From JBBQIY01 sp964618405 (GTDB lineage Bacteria; Verrucomicrobiota; Kiritimatiellia; RFP12; UBA3636): a DNA stretch of 11,494 bases. Made by a program: the position numbers and the translations under genes. The first letter of the stretch is position 1; each line of letters starts with the position of its first letter. Under the pieces are notes generated by a model, which ran no database searches, had not been told where the DNA came from, and saw only the letters and a program-made list of their open reading frames with translations. This document shows, in pieces, positions 1 through 6,426 of the stretch. The DNA lies in assembly GCA_964618405.1 (NCBI GenBank), contig CAZUAY010000124.1, positions 1-11,494 of the forward strand, read 5' to 3'.

Positions 1-2
1 AA

Positions 3-26
3 GTTAGCGACAAAGCTAACGACAAA
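3..26. repeat. Two copies of a 12-bp tandem repeat
   Basis: Two adjacent 12-mers, GTTAGCGACAAA and GCTAACGACAAA, differ at two positions. They lie at the start of the non-coding leader that runs to the pseudouridine synthase start. The GTTAGC-AC word resembles one inside the 41-bp repeat at the other end of the window, so it may belong to the same class of intergenic repeats. No function can be assigned. Confidence 0.5.
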
Positions 27-36
27 GTTTTCCCAG

Positions 37-71
37 CTCGCAACTCACAACTCGCAACTCGCAACTCGCGA
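37..71. repeat. Heptamer tandem repeat CTCGCAA, five units
   Basis: Five adjacent 7-bp units occur here: CTCGCAA, CTCACAA, CTCGCAA, CTCGCAA and CTCGCGA. The same heptamer reappears as three units at 4221-4241, so this is a dispersed short-tandem-repeat type rather than a local accident. It is non-coding and lies directly before a palindromic element. Confidence 0.8.
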
Positions 72-78
72 CTGTACT

Positions 79-118
79 CGGGCAGTCAACGGGGTCCCCC
101 CCGTCACTGACCGATTAC
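79..118. repeat. GC-rich imperfect palindrome (module A, copy 1)
   Basis: A 40-bp segment has arms reading roughly GGCAGTCAACGGGG and CCCCCCGTCACTGACC, able to form an imperfect hairpin. Its reverse complement is nearly the same as the element at 11270-11312, and a more diverged relative lies at 4083-4130. This makes it a dispersed palindromic repeat. It has no T-run, so an intrinsic terminator is unlikely. Confidence 0.75.
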
Positions 119-175
119 GCCCCATTTTTCTTTTCCTATAGCTTGAAAACGCCGAATAGTGTAAGATGCAACACC

Positions 176-1051
176 ATGAGACCCAAAGCTAAAAACATCT
201 CCCCTGAATGGACTGTAGCGAAACCAGAAGACGGAATTACGCTACAGGAATTCCTTGCCTCTCGCATGAAAGCGTCCAAGCGCGTAGCAAAGCAGCATAT
301 CGATGCACGCGTCGTCAGGGTTAACGGCAAGAGCATTTGGATTGCTCGCCACGCTCTTAAACAAAACGATGTCGTAACGGTGGCAGCCTCCGTGGCATCT
401 CCCACAGCCCTATCCCAGCGCGTCACCAAACTGCCTATCTTGTTTGAAGATGACGATTATCTGGTCGTAGACAAACCGCGGGGTATGCTGACGAATGAAT
501 CCCCCTTTAGCGCAGAAACGATCATTCGAACCCAAAAAGGCATTCCAACAATCCAGGCCTCCCACCGCCTTGATCGCGATACCACAGGCTGTCTCCTGAT
601 GTCCAAAACTCAAGAGGCGCACGAAGCGGTCGTAGAAGTTTTTAAGCGGCATCATGTGGTCAAGGTTTACCGAACGATCGTCTATGGGAAATGGGAAGCT
701 TCTGCGACCACGATTGAACTACCGATCGACGGAGAGTGGGCCACAACGCATGTCCATTGTCTGCGTGCCAATCATGATGTCAGCCATCTCGCGATTCGCA
801 TTGAAACGGGTCGCACGCATCAGATCCGGCGCCACTTGGCCATGGCACGCCACCCCGTTGTCGGCGACACCCAATACGGTCCGAAAACTGTCGAAGATGT
901 CCGGCTAGCGCGGCTGACCTATCCGTTGCTTCATTCCGTCGAACTGGAGATGGAACATCCCAAGACGGGTGGCACACTGAAAGTTTTTTCCCCTATCCCC
1001 CAGGATTTCCACCGCTGGCTCACCGCACTTCGGCTCATGAATCCAAAATAA
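176..1051 (+). CDS. RluA-family RNA pseudouridine synthase
   Basis: This enzyme isomerises uridine to pseudouridine in 23S rRNA and/or tRNA in the cytoplasm. The 291-residue product has an N-terminal S4-like RNA-binding segment (about residues 20-70, containing VVRVNGKSIW) followed by the catalytic domain. The RluA signature HRLDRDTTG is at residues 130-138, with the catalytic Asp at 133. RTHQIRRHL at 213-221 and GDTQYG at 230-235 are further family motifs. Length and domain order are normal for RluA/RluC/RluD proteins. ATG at 176 was chosen; an in-frame TTG at 143 would add 11 residues with no homology-like content, and neither has a good ribosome binding site. The gene ends 5 bp before the stop of the convergent kinase gene, with no terminator hairpin visible between them. 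Which uridine is modified cannot be told from sequence alone. Confidence 0.93.
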   Translation: MRPKAKNISPEWTVAKPEDGITLQEFLASRMKASKRVAKQHIDARVVRVNGKSIWIARHALKQNDVVTVAASVASPTALSQRVTKLPILFEDDDYLVVDKPRGMLTNESPFSAETIIRTQKGIPTIQASHRLDRDTTGCLLMSKTQEAHEAVVEVFKRHHVVKVYRTIVYGKWEASATTIELPIDGEWATTHVHCLRANHDVSHLAIRIETGRTHQIRRHLAMARHPVVGDTQYGPKTVEDVRLARLTYPLLHSVELEMEHPKTGGTLKVFSPIPQDFHRWLTALRLMNPK

Positions 1052-1056
1052 TTTCA

Positions 1057-3972
1057 TCACTTACGCGATTGCATTTTTGTTTTCGTAGCAAGCCGATCGC
1101 GAGAAATCACGACTTCTGAACGCATCGCCAAGTGGCGCCGTTCAGACATGGCCAACGCAGCAGCTTCGATCTCGCCAGCCTTCGTTTGGCGGGATGCCAA
1201 CTCAGCAAGCGTTTCGTCAAATGTATTCGCAGCAGAAACCACAGCATTCGCAAAGTTATCCTCAATTGAAATCCCTTGCTTTCTAAATCGGTCACGTAGC
1301 TGATTGAGATGGTTCGATTCGGACAAGTCGATTGCTTCCGGAATCCTTCTGTCCAACTCGAAGCGACCCATCTCAGCACGAGAAAGCTGCAAACCAATGA
1401 AGTCCCCCTCTCGCTGACGCTGGCCACTCAGCTCCTCTAAGGCATTCAAATAATCGGCCTGCCATCGCTCCACAGCACTCGCAAGGTCAGCGGTAGCTTT
1501 ACGCAGAGTTTGCTCATACTGAGTTCTAGGTTCAAGGATAACATCCGATAGAGTAGACTCTTCCATGCTTCCGCTGTAGTTCGATAGGGCTTCTTCTGGA
1601 TTCCGAGCATCGTACTGAGCCAATGAGGCCTCCGCATCAAGATAGCGTGGCTCAGAGTAGGTGTTTTTGAGAATCTCATTAAAAGATTCCGCCTCGTCCA
1701 TCTTGCTGTTTTTCGTCAATTCAGTTACATTCCTGATAAGATCTTCAACGTAGGCGCGTGTCACTGCAACCTGCTTTCGGAAGATAGGTGCGCGGCGCTT
1801 GTCCCGTAGCGCACGAAAAGTAGTTTGAGTTGGCGCAAGAATCGAAGGCGTTTTTGTACTCTCAGAAAGCAGGGCTCGGCTTTCGGAAAATCTCATCAAC
1901 TCCTGATCAATGAGTTTCCAGCCCTCGAAATTTCCAGCCGCTTGGTTTTGTTCGCGTAACACCGTCAGCGCACGAACATAGTCATCTGCCCATTCTTTCT
2001 CAATTATCGACAGCTCGTTTTCTACCGCCTTTATCTGAAGCTTAAATTCCTTCTGAAGCAGAGATAGCGTAGGTGGCAACGCCTCAACTTCGTTTACGTG
2101 TAAAGAGACGGGTTCGCTATTCCCCCTCCCCGAAAAATACTTCTCTAAATTTTTCACATTCCATAATGAGAGGTAGCTCGTTATGGCAGCACCCATTCTC
2201 GGTGATCGTGAAAGTTGTAAGACGGGTCCTCCAAGCACTCGTGCACCCGGCATATCCAGCCGAATCATGACGGGCGTGATCAGCAGATAAAGCACGATAA
2301 TCAAACTAGCAATACCGACGAATTTCGCAAGAACGGCGTGCTGCTTGTGCCGACGCAGAACACGCAAAAGGCGGGCACGCACTGGCATAGCCTCGTCATC
2401 AACCATGCCCATGGATCGGATAAGCCGTTCGCCAAGATCCCAGTCTTGCGCCAGGAATGCCTGATGGACTCGAAGCAGGTCACGCTTCTGGACCTTCGCA
2501 GGAATCGACGAAAGCTCATCTGAAAAGGCCTCTTGCGAGGCGGAAAGCTCCCGGAACTCTTGAATAAAACGCTCCGCACGTTCATAGTTTTCAGCGGTCA
2601 TCTCCGTGGCAATGATACTCCGCAATTGCTCGCGGCGCTGGTGTCGCTTCCGTGCCGTCGCCCCCAACGACTGAATCTCTTCCCGAATCTGCCGACCATT
2701 CGGACCAACCGGGTCGAATGTCATGGGTTGTGAAGCAAAGTTCACCGCCCACTCGTACTGGTGAGATTCAACGGCATTACGAATCTTCCGTAACATGGTG
2801 AAGGCGCTCTCGTATTCACGCGCATTCGCACCGCAAACCCCACAGAAAGGCGTTCCCACCTGCTGATCTTCACCACACTCCGGACACAACTCTCGCCCGT
2901 CCCAGCCACATTCACCACAAAACCGAGTGCTGAGCGGATTGATGGTATCACACCATTTGCACCGCCAAGTTGTTTTGACCGTCGGGCGTTCAGTCTTGGC
3001 CTCCACAAGTAGGGCTGTTAACGCAGCATCGAAGCTGGCAACCGTCTGAAACCGCATCGCGCGATCTGTCGCGAGGGCCCTACAAATCAAGGGGCGAACA
3101 GAAGTCGGCAAATCCTCCTCACGGAAAAAACGAGGATTCTTTCCCGTCAGTGAAAAATAAAGAAGCGCTCCAAGGCCGTAGACGTCAGCTCGTTCGTCCG
3201 ACAGCGTGGCGTCTGACTCTTGCTCGGGCGCACCGTAGCCGAGAGAAATAAATTTGTCACCTTTGACCGTTAGCTCCGAAACCTCATCGGGACGCGTTAA
3301 CCTTGCCAGGCCAAAGTCAACGATCTTCGGCTCACCCGCCGCATCCATAAGAATATTAGAGGGTTTTAAATCACGGTGAATAACACCACCGGCATGCGCT
3401 GCCTCTATGGCATGGCCAATTTTTAACATGAATGAAAGCGCATCATCCAACTTGAATGGCCCGTTCTGATCCACATAGTGCTCCAACGCCTGTGGTGGGC
3501 AAGGTCCGCTGACATCTGTCTTCGGCAATGCGCTCTCCACGTATTCCATAACGATGTACGGACCCTCAGAATCTTCACCGATCGAATAGATGTGAACAAT
3601 ATGCACGTTGTTGAGAGCCGCCGCCGCCTTCGCCTCATGAAGGAAGCGTCTTCGGACGGCAAGCTCATCACGCAACTCCGCTTTTAACCGCTTGATCGCT
3701 ACATAACGTCCCAAACGCTTGTCCAGCGCAAGGTAGACCGATCCCATGCCCCCGACACCGATTTTACTTTTTATGGAATAGACGGAGAGAAGATCAACAG
3801 ACCCTGGCGACGAAAAATAAGGAGACGAAGAAGCAATAGGAGCCACAGGCTGCTTGGCCTGCTCCGGGATTATCCGCGTCTTGAATTCTTCCCTTTCGTC
3901 GGATTCATTCAATGCTGCTTCTGCCGATTTTTGGTCCACCAATTTCTTCCCCCAACGCCAGAGATACACCAC
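1057..3972 (-). CDS. Membrane Ser/Thr protein kinase with zinc ribbons and extracytoplasmic helical repeats
   Basis: A Hanks-type kinase of 971 residues. Glycine loop IGVGGMGSVY is at 71-80, ATP-binding Lys94 in VAIK, helix-C Glu113, catalytic loop HRDLKPSN at 199-206 with Asp201, DFG at 219-221 and APE at 248-250, so an active kinase is expected. Two CxxC...CxxC zinc ribbons follow: Cys338/341/352/355 and Cys363/366/377/380. A helical, charged linker (390-545) leads to one membrane segment at about 548-570 (VGIASLIIVLYLLITPVMI core). This puts the kinase in the cytoplasm and the last 400 residues outside the membrane. That outer part is alpha-helical with recurring units (see findings) and resembles no sensor domain I know. 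The annotated start is GTG; GTG at 3939 or TTG at 3942, preceded by GGGGAAG, is an equally good or better start. No substrate, phosphatase or partner gene is adjacent. Confidence 0.9.
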   Translation of the reverse strand: MVYLWRWGKKLVDQKSAEAALNESDEREEFKTRIIPEQAKQPVAPIASSSPYFSSPGSVDLLSVYSIKSKIGVGGMGSVYLALDKRLGRYVAIKRLKAELRDELAVRRRFLHEAKAAAALNNVHIVHIYSIGEDSEGPYIVMEYVESALPKTDVSGPCPPQALEHYVDQNGPFKLDDALSFMLKIGHAIEAAHAGGVIHRDLKPSNILMDAAGEPKIVDFGLARLTRPDEVSELTVKGDKFISLGYGAPEQESDATLSDERADVYGLGALLYFSLTGKNPRFFREEDLPTSVRPLICRALATDRAMRFQTVASFDAALTALLVEAKTERPTVKTTWRCKWCDTINPLSTRFCGECGWDGRELCPECGEDQQVGTPFCGVCGANAREYESAFTMLRKIRNAVESHQYEWAVNFASQPMTFDPVGPNGRQIREEIQSLGATARKRHQRREQLRSIIATEMTAENYERAERFIQEFRELSASQEAFSDELSSIPAKVQKRDLLRVHQAFLAQDWDLGERLIRSMGMVDDEAMPVRARLLRVLRRHKQHAVLAKFVGIASLIIVLYLLITPVMIRLDMPGARVLGGPVLQLSRSPRMGAAITSYLSLWNVKNLEKYFSGRGNSEPVSLHVNEVEALPPTLSLLQKEFKLQIKAVENELSIIEKEWADDYVRALTVLREQNQAAGNFEGWKLIDQELMRFSESRALLSESTKTPSILAPTQTTFRALRDKRRAPIFRKQVAVTRAYVEDLIRNVTELTKNSKMDEAESFNEILKNTYSEPRYLDAEASLAQYDARNPEEALSNYSGSMEESTLSDVILEPRTQYEQTLRKATADLASAVERWQADYLNALEELSGQRQREGDFIGLQLSRAEMGRFELDRRIPEAIDLSESNHLNQLRDRFRKQGISIEDNFANAVVSAANTFDETLAELASRQTKAGEIEAAALAMSERRHLAMRSEVVISRDRLATKTKMQSRK

Positions 3973-4002
3973 TCCAGCAACCCAATCATTAATTTTCTAA
4001 TC

Positions 4003-4030
4003 ATTGTAGCAAAGCCACTGCATTTTTAAC
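4003..4030 (-). promoter_or_regulatory. Possible promoter of the kinase gene
   Basis: On the minus strand a good -10 hexamer TACAAT (4003-4008) lies about 30 bp upstream of the GTG start. The best -35 match, GTTAAA at 4025-4030 with a 16-bp spacer, is weak. The position is right, but the call rests mainly on the -10 box. Confidence 0.3.
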
Positions 4031-4054
4031 ATCCGTTTTTTGGATGCTTTTTTT
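4030..4054 (+). terminator. Weak terminator-like hairpin with T-run
   Basis: Read on the plus strand, CATCC (4030-4034) pairs with GGATG (4042-4046) across a T-rich loop, followed by seven T residues (4048-4054). The stem is only 5 bp and no plus-strand gene ends just upstream, so it may be chance or may limit antisense transcription out of the kinase gene. It overlaps the weak kinase -35 region. Confidence 0.25.
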
Positions 4055-4082
4055 AAACTGATTCGCGTAAGCTGATTTTCAC

Positions 4083-4130
4083 GTAATCGGTCAGTCGACG
4101 GGGAGCGCATTCACGACTCATTGACCGGTC
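4083..4130. repeat. Diverged relative of palindromic module A
   Basis: It begins GTAATCGGTCAGTCGACGGG, closely matching the start of the 11270-11312 element. CGGTCA at 4088-4093 can pair with TGACCG at 4122-4127. The centre differs from the other two copies. Non-coding. Confidence 0.55.
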
Positions 4131-4148
4131 ATCAACGACTACAGGTTT

Positions 4149-4186
4149 TTCTCCCCTGTGGCTGGCCTCGGTGAGGCCGGAATCGT
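4149..4186. repeat. 38-bp direct repeat, copy 1 (module B)
   Basis: This 38-bp sequence is identical to 4250-4287. Inside it, GGCCTC and GAGGCC form a perfect 6-bp stem over GGT. It is followed by a second perfect stem, CCGCGATC (4187-4194) with GATCGCGG (4198-4205). CCTGTGGC (4155-4162) can pair with GCTACAGG (4205-4212) outside both, with one mismatch, so 4155-4212 can fold as a three-way junction. Confidence 0.85.
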
Positions 4187-4220
4187 CCGCGATCACCGAT
4201 CGCGGCTACAGGCTCGCCCA

Positions 4221-4241
4221 CTCGCAACTCACAACTCACAA
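4221..4241. repeat. Heptamer tandem repeat CTCGCAA/CTCACAA, three units
   Basis: Three adjacent units, CTCGCAA, CTCACAA and CTCACAA, are of the same type as the five-unit array at 37-71. They sit between the two copies of the 38-bp module B repeat. Confidence 0.75.
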
Positions 4242-4249
4242 CCCGCTAC

Positions 4250-4287
4250 TTCTCCCCTGTGGCTGGCCTCGGTGAGGCCGGAATCGT
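4250..4287. repeat. 38-bp direct repeat, copy 2 (module B)
   Basis: This is a perfect second copy of 4149-4186, including the GGCCTC/GAGGCC hairpin. The second hairpin and closing arm that follow copy 1 are missing here; the sequence runs straight into the ACTAGCG heptamer array, so the element looks truncated or recombined. Confidence 0.85.
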
Positions 4288-4315
4288 ACTAGCGACTAGC
4301 CACTAGCGACTAGCG
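4288..4315. repeat. Heptamer tandem repeat ACTAGCG, four units
   Basis: Four contiguous units: ACTAGCG, ACTAGCC, ACTAGCG and ACTAGCG. A related array in reverse orientation (GCTAGTG units) lies at 11318-11338. Non-coding. Confidence 0.8.
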
Positions 4316-4340
4316 ATTATGATTTCCACTCAAAAAGAAG

Positions 4341-4369
4341 TTCACGAATATGCCCCAACTTGGTATGAT
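4341..4369 (+). promoter_or_regulatory. Candidate promoter for miaB-tadA
   Basis: TTCACG (4341-4346) and TATGAT (4364-4369) are spaced by 17 bp and match the sigma-70 consensus at 4/6 and 5/6 positions. The TGG just before the -10 box provides an extended -10 (TGn). Transcription would start near 4376 and leave a leader of about 155 nt before the preferred miaB start. No experimental evidence is available, and the site falls inside a 34-codon ORF that may be chance. Confidence 0.45.
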
Positions 4370-4532
4370 GACTACCTTAATCAATTTTTCAAGCTACTTT
4401 GGTTGACTCGTCAACTATTTTAGAACCTAAACCGATCTTTTGTAACCACCTCGACGCAGCATCAAATTAGCCACCATTTTGAGAGCGACCCGATCGGACG
4501 TCTCAGACAAATCTGAAGTTCTCCCTATTACC

Positions 4533-5936
4533 GTGACACTTAAAAAAACATTTTCTATCAAAACCTACGGATGCCAGATGAACGTCCGCGACTCGGAGGT
4601 TTTGTCCAATCGTCTCATTGCTCATGGGTACATACCCGCCACTGACGAATCAACCGCTGACATCATCATTGTGAACAGTTGTAGTGTCCGCGGCAAGGCC
4701 GAGGACAAGGCCATCGGGAAAATCAGTTTGCTCTGCGTCAAAGATCGACGGGAACGCCCCGGCCTCATTGTGGGGCTCATGGGATGCGTCGCCCAACGCC
4801 TCGGCGAATCCGTCTTCACTCGCGTGCCCACCTTGTCATTCTCGATCGGGACGCGCGCTGAAGTCAAAATCCCCGAAATACTTGCACGTATTGATTCTGG
4901 TGAAACAGGGATCTGCGAGATTGGCTGCTTCGATGATGCCGCGTCGCAAGAAAATCTGCACGAAACATTCGCTTCATCGGAAAGCCTCGCGATCCTCAAT
5001 AAGCCTGTTTCTGCCTTCGTCACGATCCTCTACGGTTGCAACCGCCGTTGCGCCTACTGCATCGTCCCTGACGTCCGTGGTAATGAACACAGCCGCCAGC
5101 CCGACGAGATTCTACATGAAGTCCGAGAATTAGCCTCAAACGGCGTACGGGACGTCACCCTACTCGGGCAAAGCGTCATGAACTACGGACGACGCGACTT
5201 TACTTGGCCCGAAAACATTCCCTCTCCCATGGGTTTTACCGAGCCACTGCCACGCCTCTTCGAATTCGTTGCCCGATCGGTTCCAGATATCTGCCGCATC
5301 CGGTTTACATCGAGCCACCCCTCAGGCGTCACACAAGAACTCCTTCGCGCGCTTCGAGAGACCCCCCAACTCTGCCCACACGTCCACATGGCCATGCAGT
5401 CGGGGTCGGATCGTGTGCTCAAGGTGATGCGGCGCGGGTACGACGCCGCAAGCTACCTCAAAGCAGTCTCACAACTAAACACGGTGCCACAGATTGCCAT
5501 CACTACAGACATTATCGTCGGCTTCCCTGGCGAAACCGTAGCGGACTTCGAAGACACCCGTCGCGTGATGGATGAAGCAGGTTTTGATAACGCCTTCATT
5601 TTTAAATACTCCCCGCGTCCCGGCACACCTGCGGCTGAGATGCCGGACGATGTCTCAGACGATGAAAAGATGCGCCGCAATCAGGTTCTTCTTGAAGACC
5701 AAGATCGTCGGAGTCTCGCAATTAACAAACGCCTCATTAACACCGAAACCGAAATTCTTGCTGAAGGGCCCAGTCTCCGCAATGCCAGCCGCTGGTCAGG
5801 ACGCAACCCACAAAATAAAATTGTCGTCTTCGAAACGCAACTTAACATTGCCATCGGCGACCTCGTCAAGATCGGCATCACAGACGCGCAACCACAAACG
5901 CTCTACGGCGAAGTCGTCCGCTACTATGCAACCTGA
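4533..5936 (+). CDS. miaB: tRNA-2-methylthio-N6-dimethylallyladenosine synthase MiaB
   Basis: A radical-SAM methylthiotransferase that converts i6A to ms2i6A at position 37 of tRNAs reading U-starting codons. The product is 467 residues. The N-terminal UPF0004 domain has its three cluster cysteines at 14 (KTYGCQMN), 50 (NSCSVR) and 84 (MGCVAQR). The radical-SAM cluster is GCNRRCAYC with Cys169, Cys173 and Cys176. RIRFTSSHP at about 256-264 is typical of MiaB, and a TRAM RNA-binding domain covers about 402-464. The open frame extends to a TTG at 4479, but GTG at 4533 gives MTLKKTFSIKTYGCQMN, the usual MiaB beginning, so it is preferred; no clear Shine-Dalgarno precedes either. The 3' end overlaps tadA by 11 bp. 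MiaB rather than MtaB or RimO is favoured by KTYGCQMN and TSSHP; the sequence GQSVMNYG replaces the commoner GQNVNSYG. Confidence 0.93.
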   Translation: MTLKKTFSIKTYGCQMNVRDSEVLSNRLIAHGYIPATDESTADIIIVNSCSVRGKAEDKAIGKISLLCVKDRRERPGLIVGLMGCVAQRLGESVFTRVPTLSFSIGTRAEVKIPEILARIDSGETGICEIGCFDDAASQENLHETFASSESLAILNKPVSAFVTILYGCNRRCAYCIVPDVRGNEHSRQPDEILHEVRELASNGVRDVTLLGQSVMNYGRRDFTWPENIPSPMGFTEPLPRLFEFVARSVPDICRIRFTSSHPSGVTQELLRALRETPQLCPHVHMAMQSGSDRVLKVMRRGYDAASYLKAVSQLNTVPQIAITTDIIVGFPGETVADFEDTRRVMDEAGFDNAFIFKYSPRPGTPAAEMPDDVSDDEKMRRNQVLLEDQDRRSLAINKRLINTETEILAEGPSLRNASRWSGRNPQNKIVVFETQLNIAIGDLVKIGITDAQPQTLYGEVVRYYAT

Positions 5937-6426
5937 CACCTTCCAGAAACTCGACGCCGATTTCCATGAAAAATACATGCGTATGGCGCTCGCAGAAGCT
6001 GAAAAAGGCGCTGAAGCAGAAGAAGTGCCGACAGGTTGCGTCATCGTCAAACTACCCGTAACCGATGACGAGGTGCTGCAAGTCATTGGTAAAGCACACA
6101 ACATGACGGAATCGCTTAAGGATCCAACGGCACATGCGGAAATTCTTGCTATTACACAAGCGGCAGCGGCTGTTGGCAATTGGCGGATCAGCAACTCATT
6201 CCTGTACGTCACCAAGGAGCCATGCCCCATGTGCGGTGGTGCCATCGTGCTGGCGCGAATTCCGTATGTCGTCTGGGCTGTTGACGATCCCAAACGCGGT
6301 GCACAAACCGCCTTCAAAATTTTCAACAACCCGGGCATCAACCATCACCCAACTGTTCTCTCCGGCATTCTTCGAGATCCTTGCTTAGCGCTGCTTCAGA
6401 GCTTCTTCAAATCCCGTCGATCATAA
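5926..6426 (+). CDS. tadA: tRNA-specific adenosine deaminase TadA
   Basis: It deaminates the wobble adenosine (A34) to inosine in tRNA-Arg(ACG), needed to decode CGU, CGC and CGA. The 166-residue product matches the usual TadA length. The zinc site of the cytidine-deaminase fold is complete: His70 with catalytic Glu72 in AHAE, and Cys100/Cys103 in PCPMC. The C-terminal NHHP...LLQSFFKSRR segment is also typical. A short insertion (about residues 43-50) lengthens the first beta hairpin. The ATG lies within the last codons of miaB (ATGCAACCTGA contains the miaB stop), so translation is probably coupled; a longer upstream frame exists but runs antisense to nothing and simply overlaps miaB, so it was not used. 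At its 3' end the last 6 bp overlap the stop region of the opposite-strand glycosidase gene. Confidence 0.94.
   Translation: MQPDTFQKLDADFHEKYMRMALAEAEKGAEAEEVPTGCVIVKLPVTDDEVLQVIGKAHNMTESLKDPTAHAEILAITQAAAAVGNWRISNSFLYVTKEPCPMCGGAIVLARIPYVVWAVDDPKRGAQTAFKIFNNPGINHHPTVLSGILRDPCLALLQSFFKSRRS

Noticed and set aside
4403..4414. TTGAC-TC-GTCAA inverted repeat as an operator for miaB
   Set aside because: It is short, single-copy and downstream of the candidate promoter; a chance occurrence cannot be excluded and no regulator is nearby.
3973..4532. tRNA or other structured RNA gene in the gap before miaB
   Set aside because: The hairpins here belong to repeated modules; no cloverleaf, T-loop (GTTCRA) or anticodon arm could be assembled.
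5572..5925. Upstream extension of the tadA frame, which would give a 284-residue protein
   Set aside because: The extra 118 residues overlap miaB in another frame, have no family similarity, and the normal TadA length and N-terminus are given by ATG 5926.
5796..6341. 181-codon open frame antisense to miaB/tadA
   Set aside because: It crosses two well-supported genes, shows low-complexity composition (runs of Ser, Ala) and no domain.
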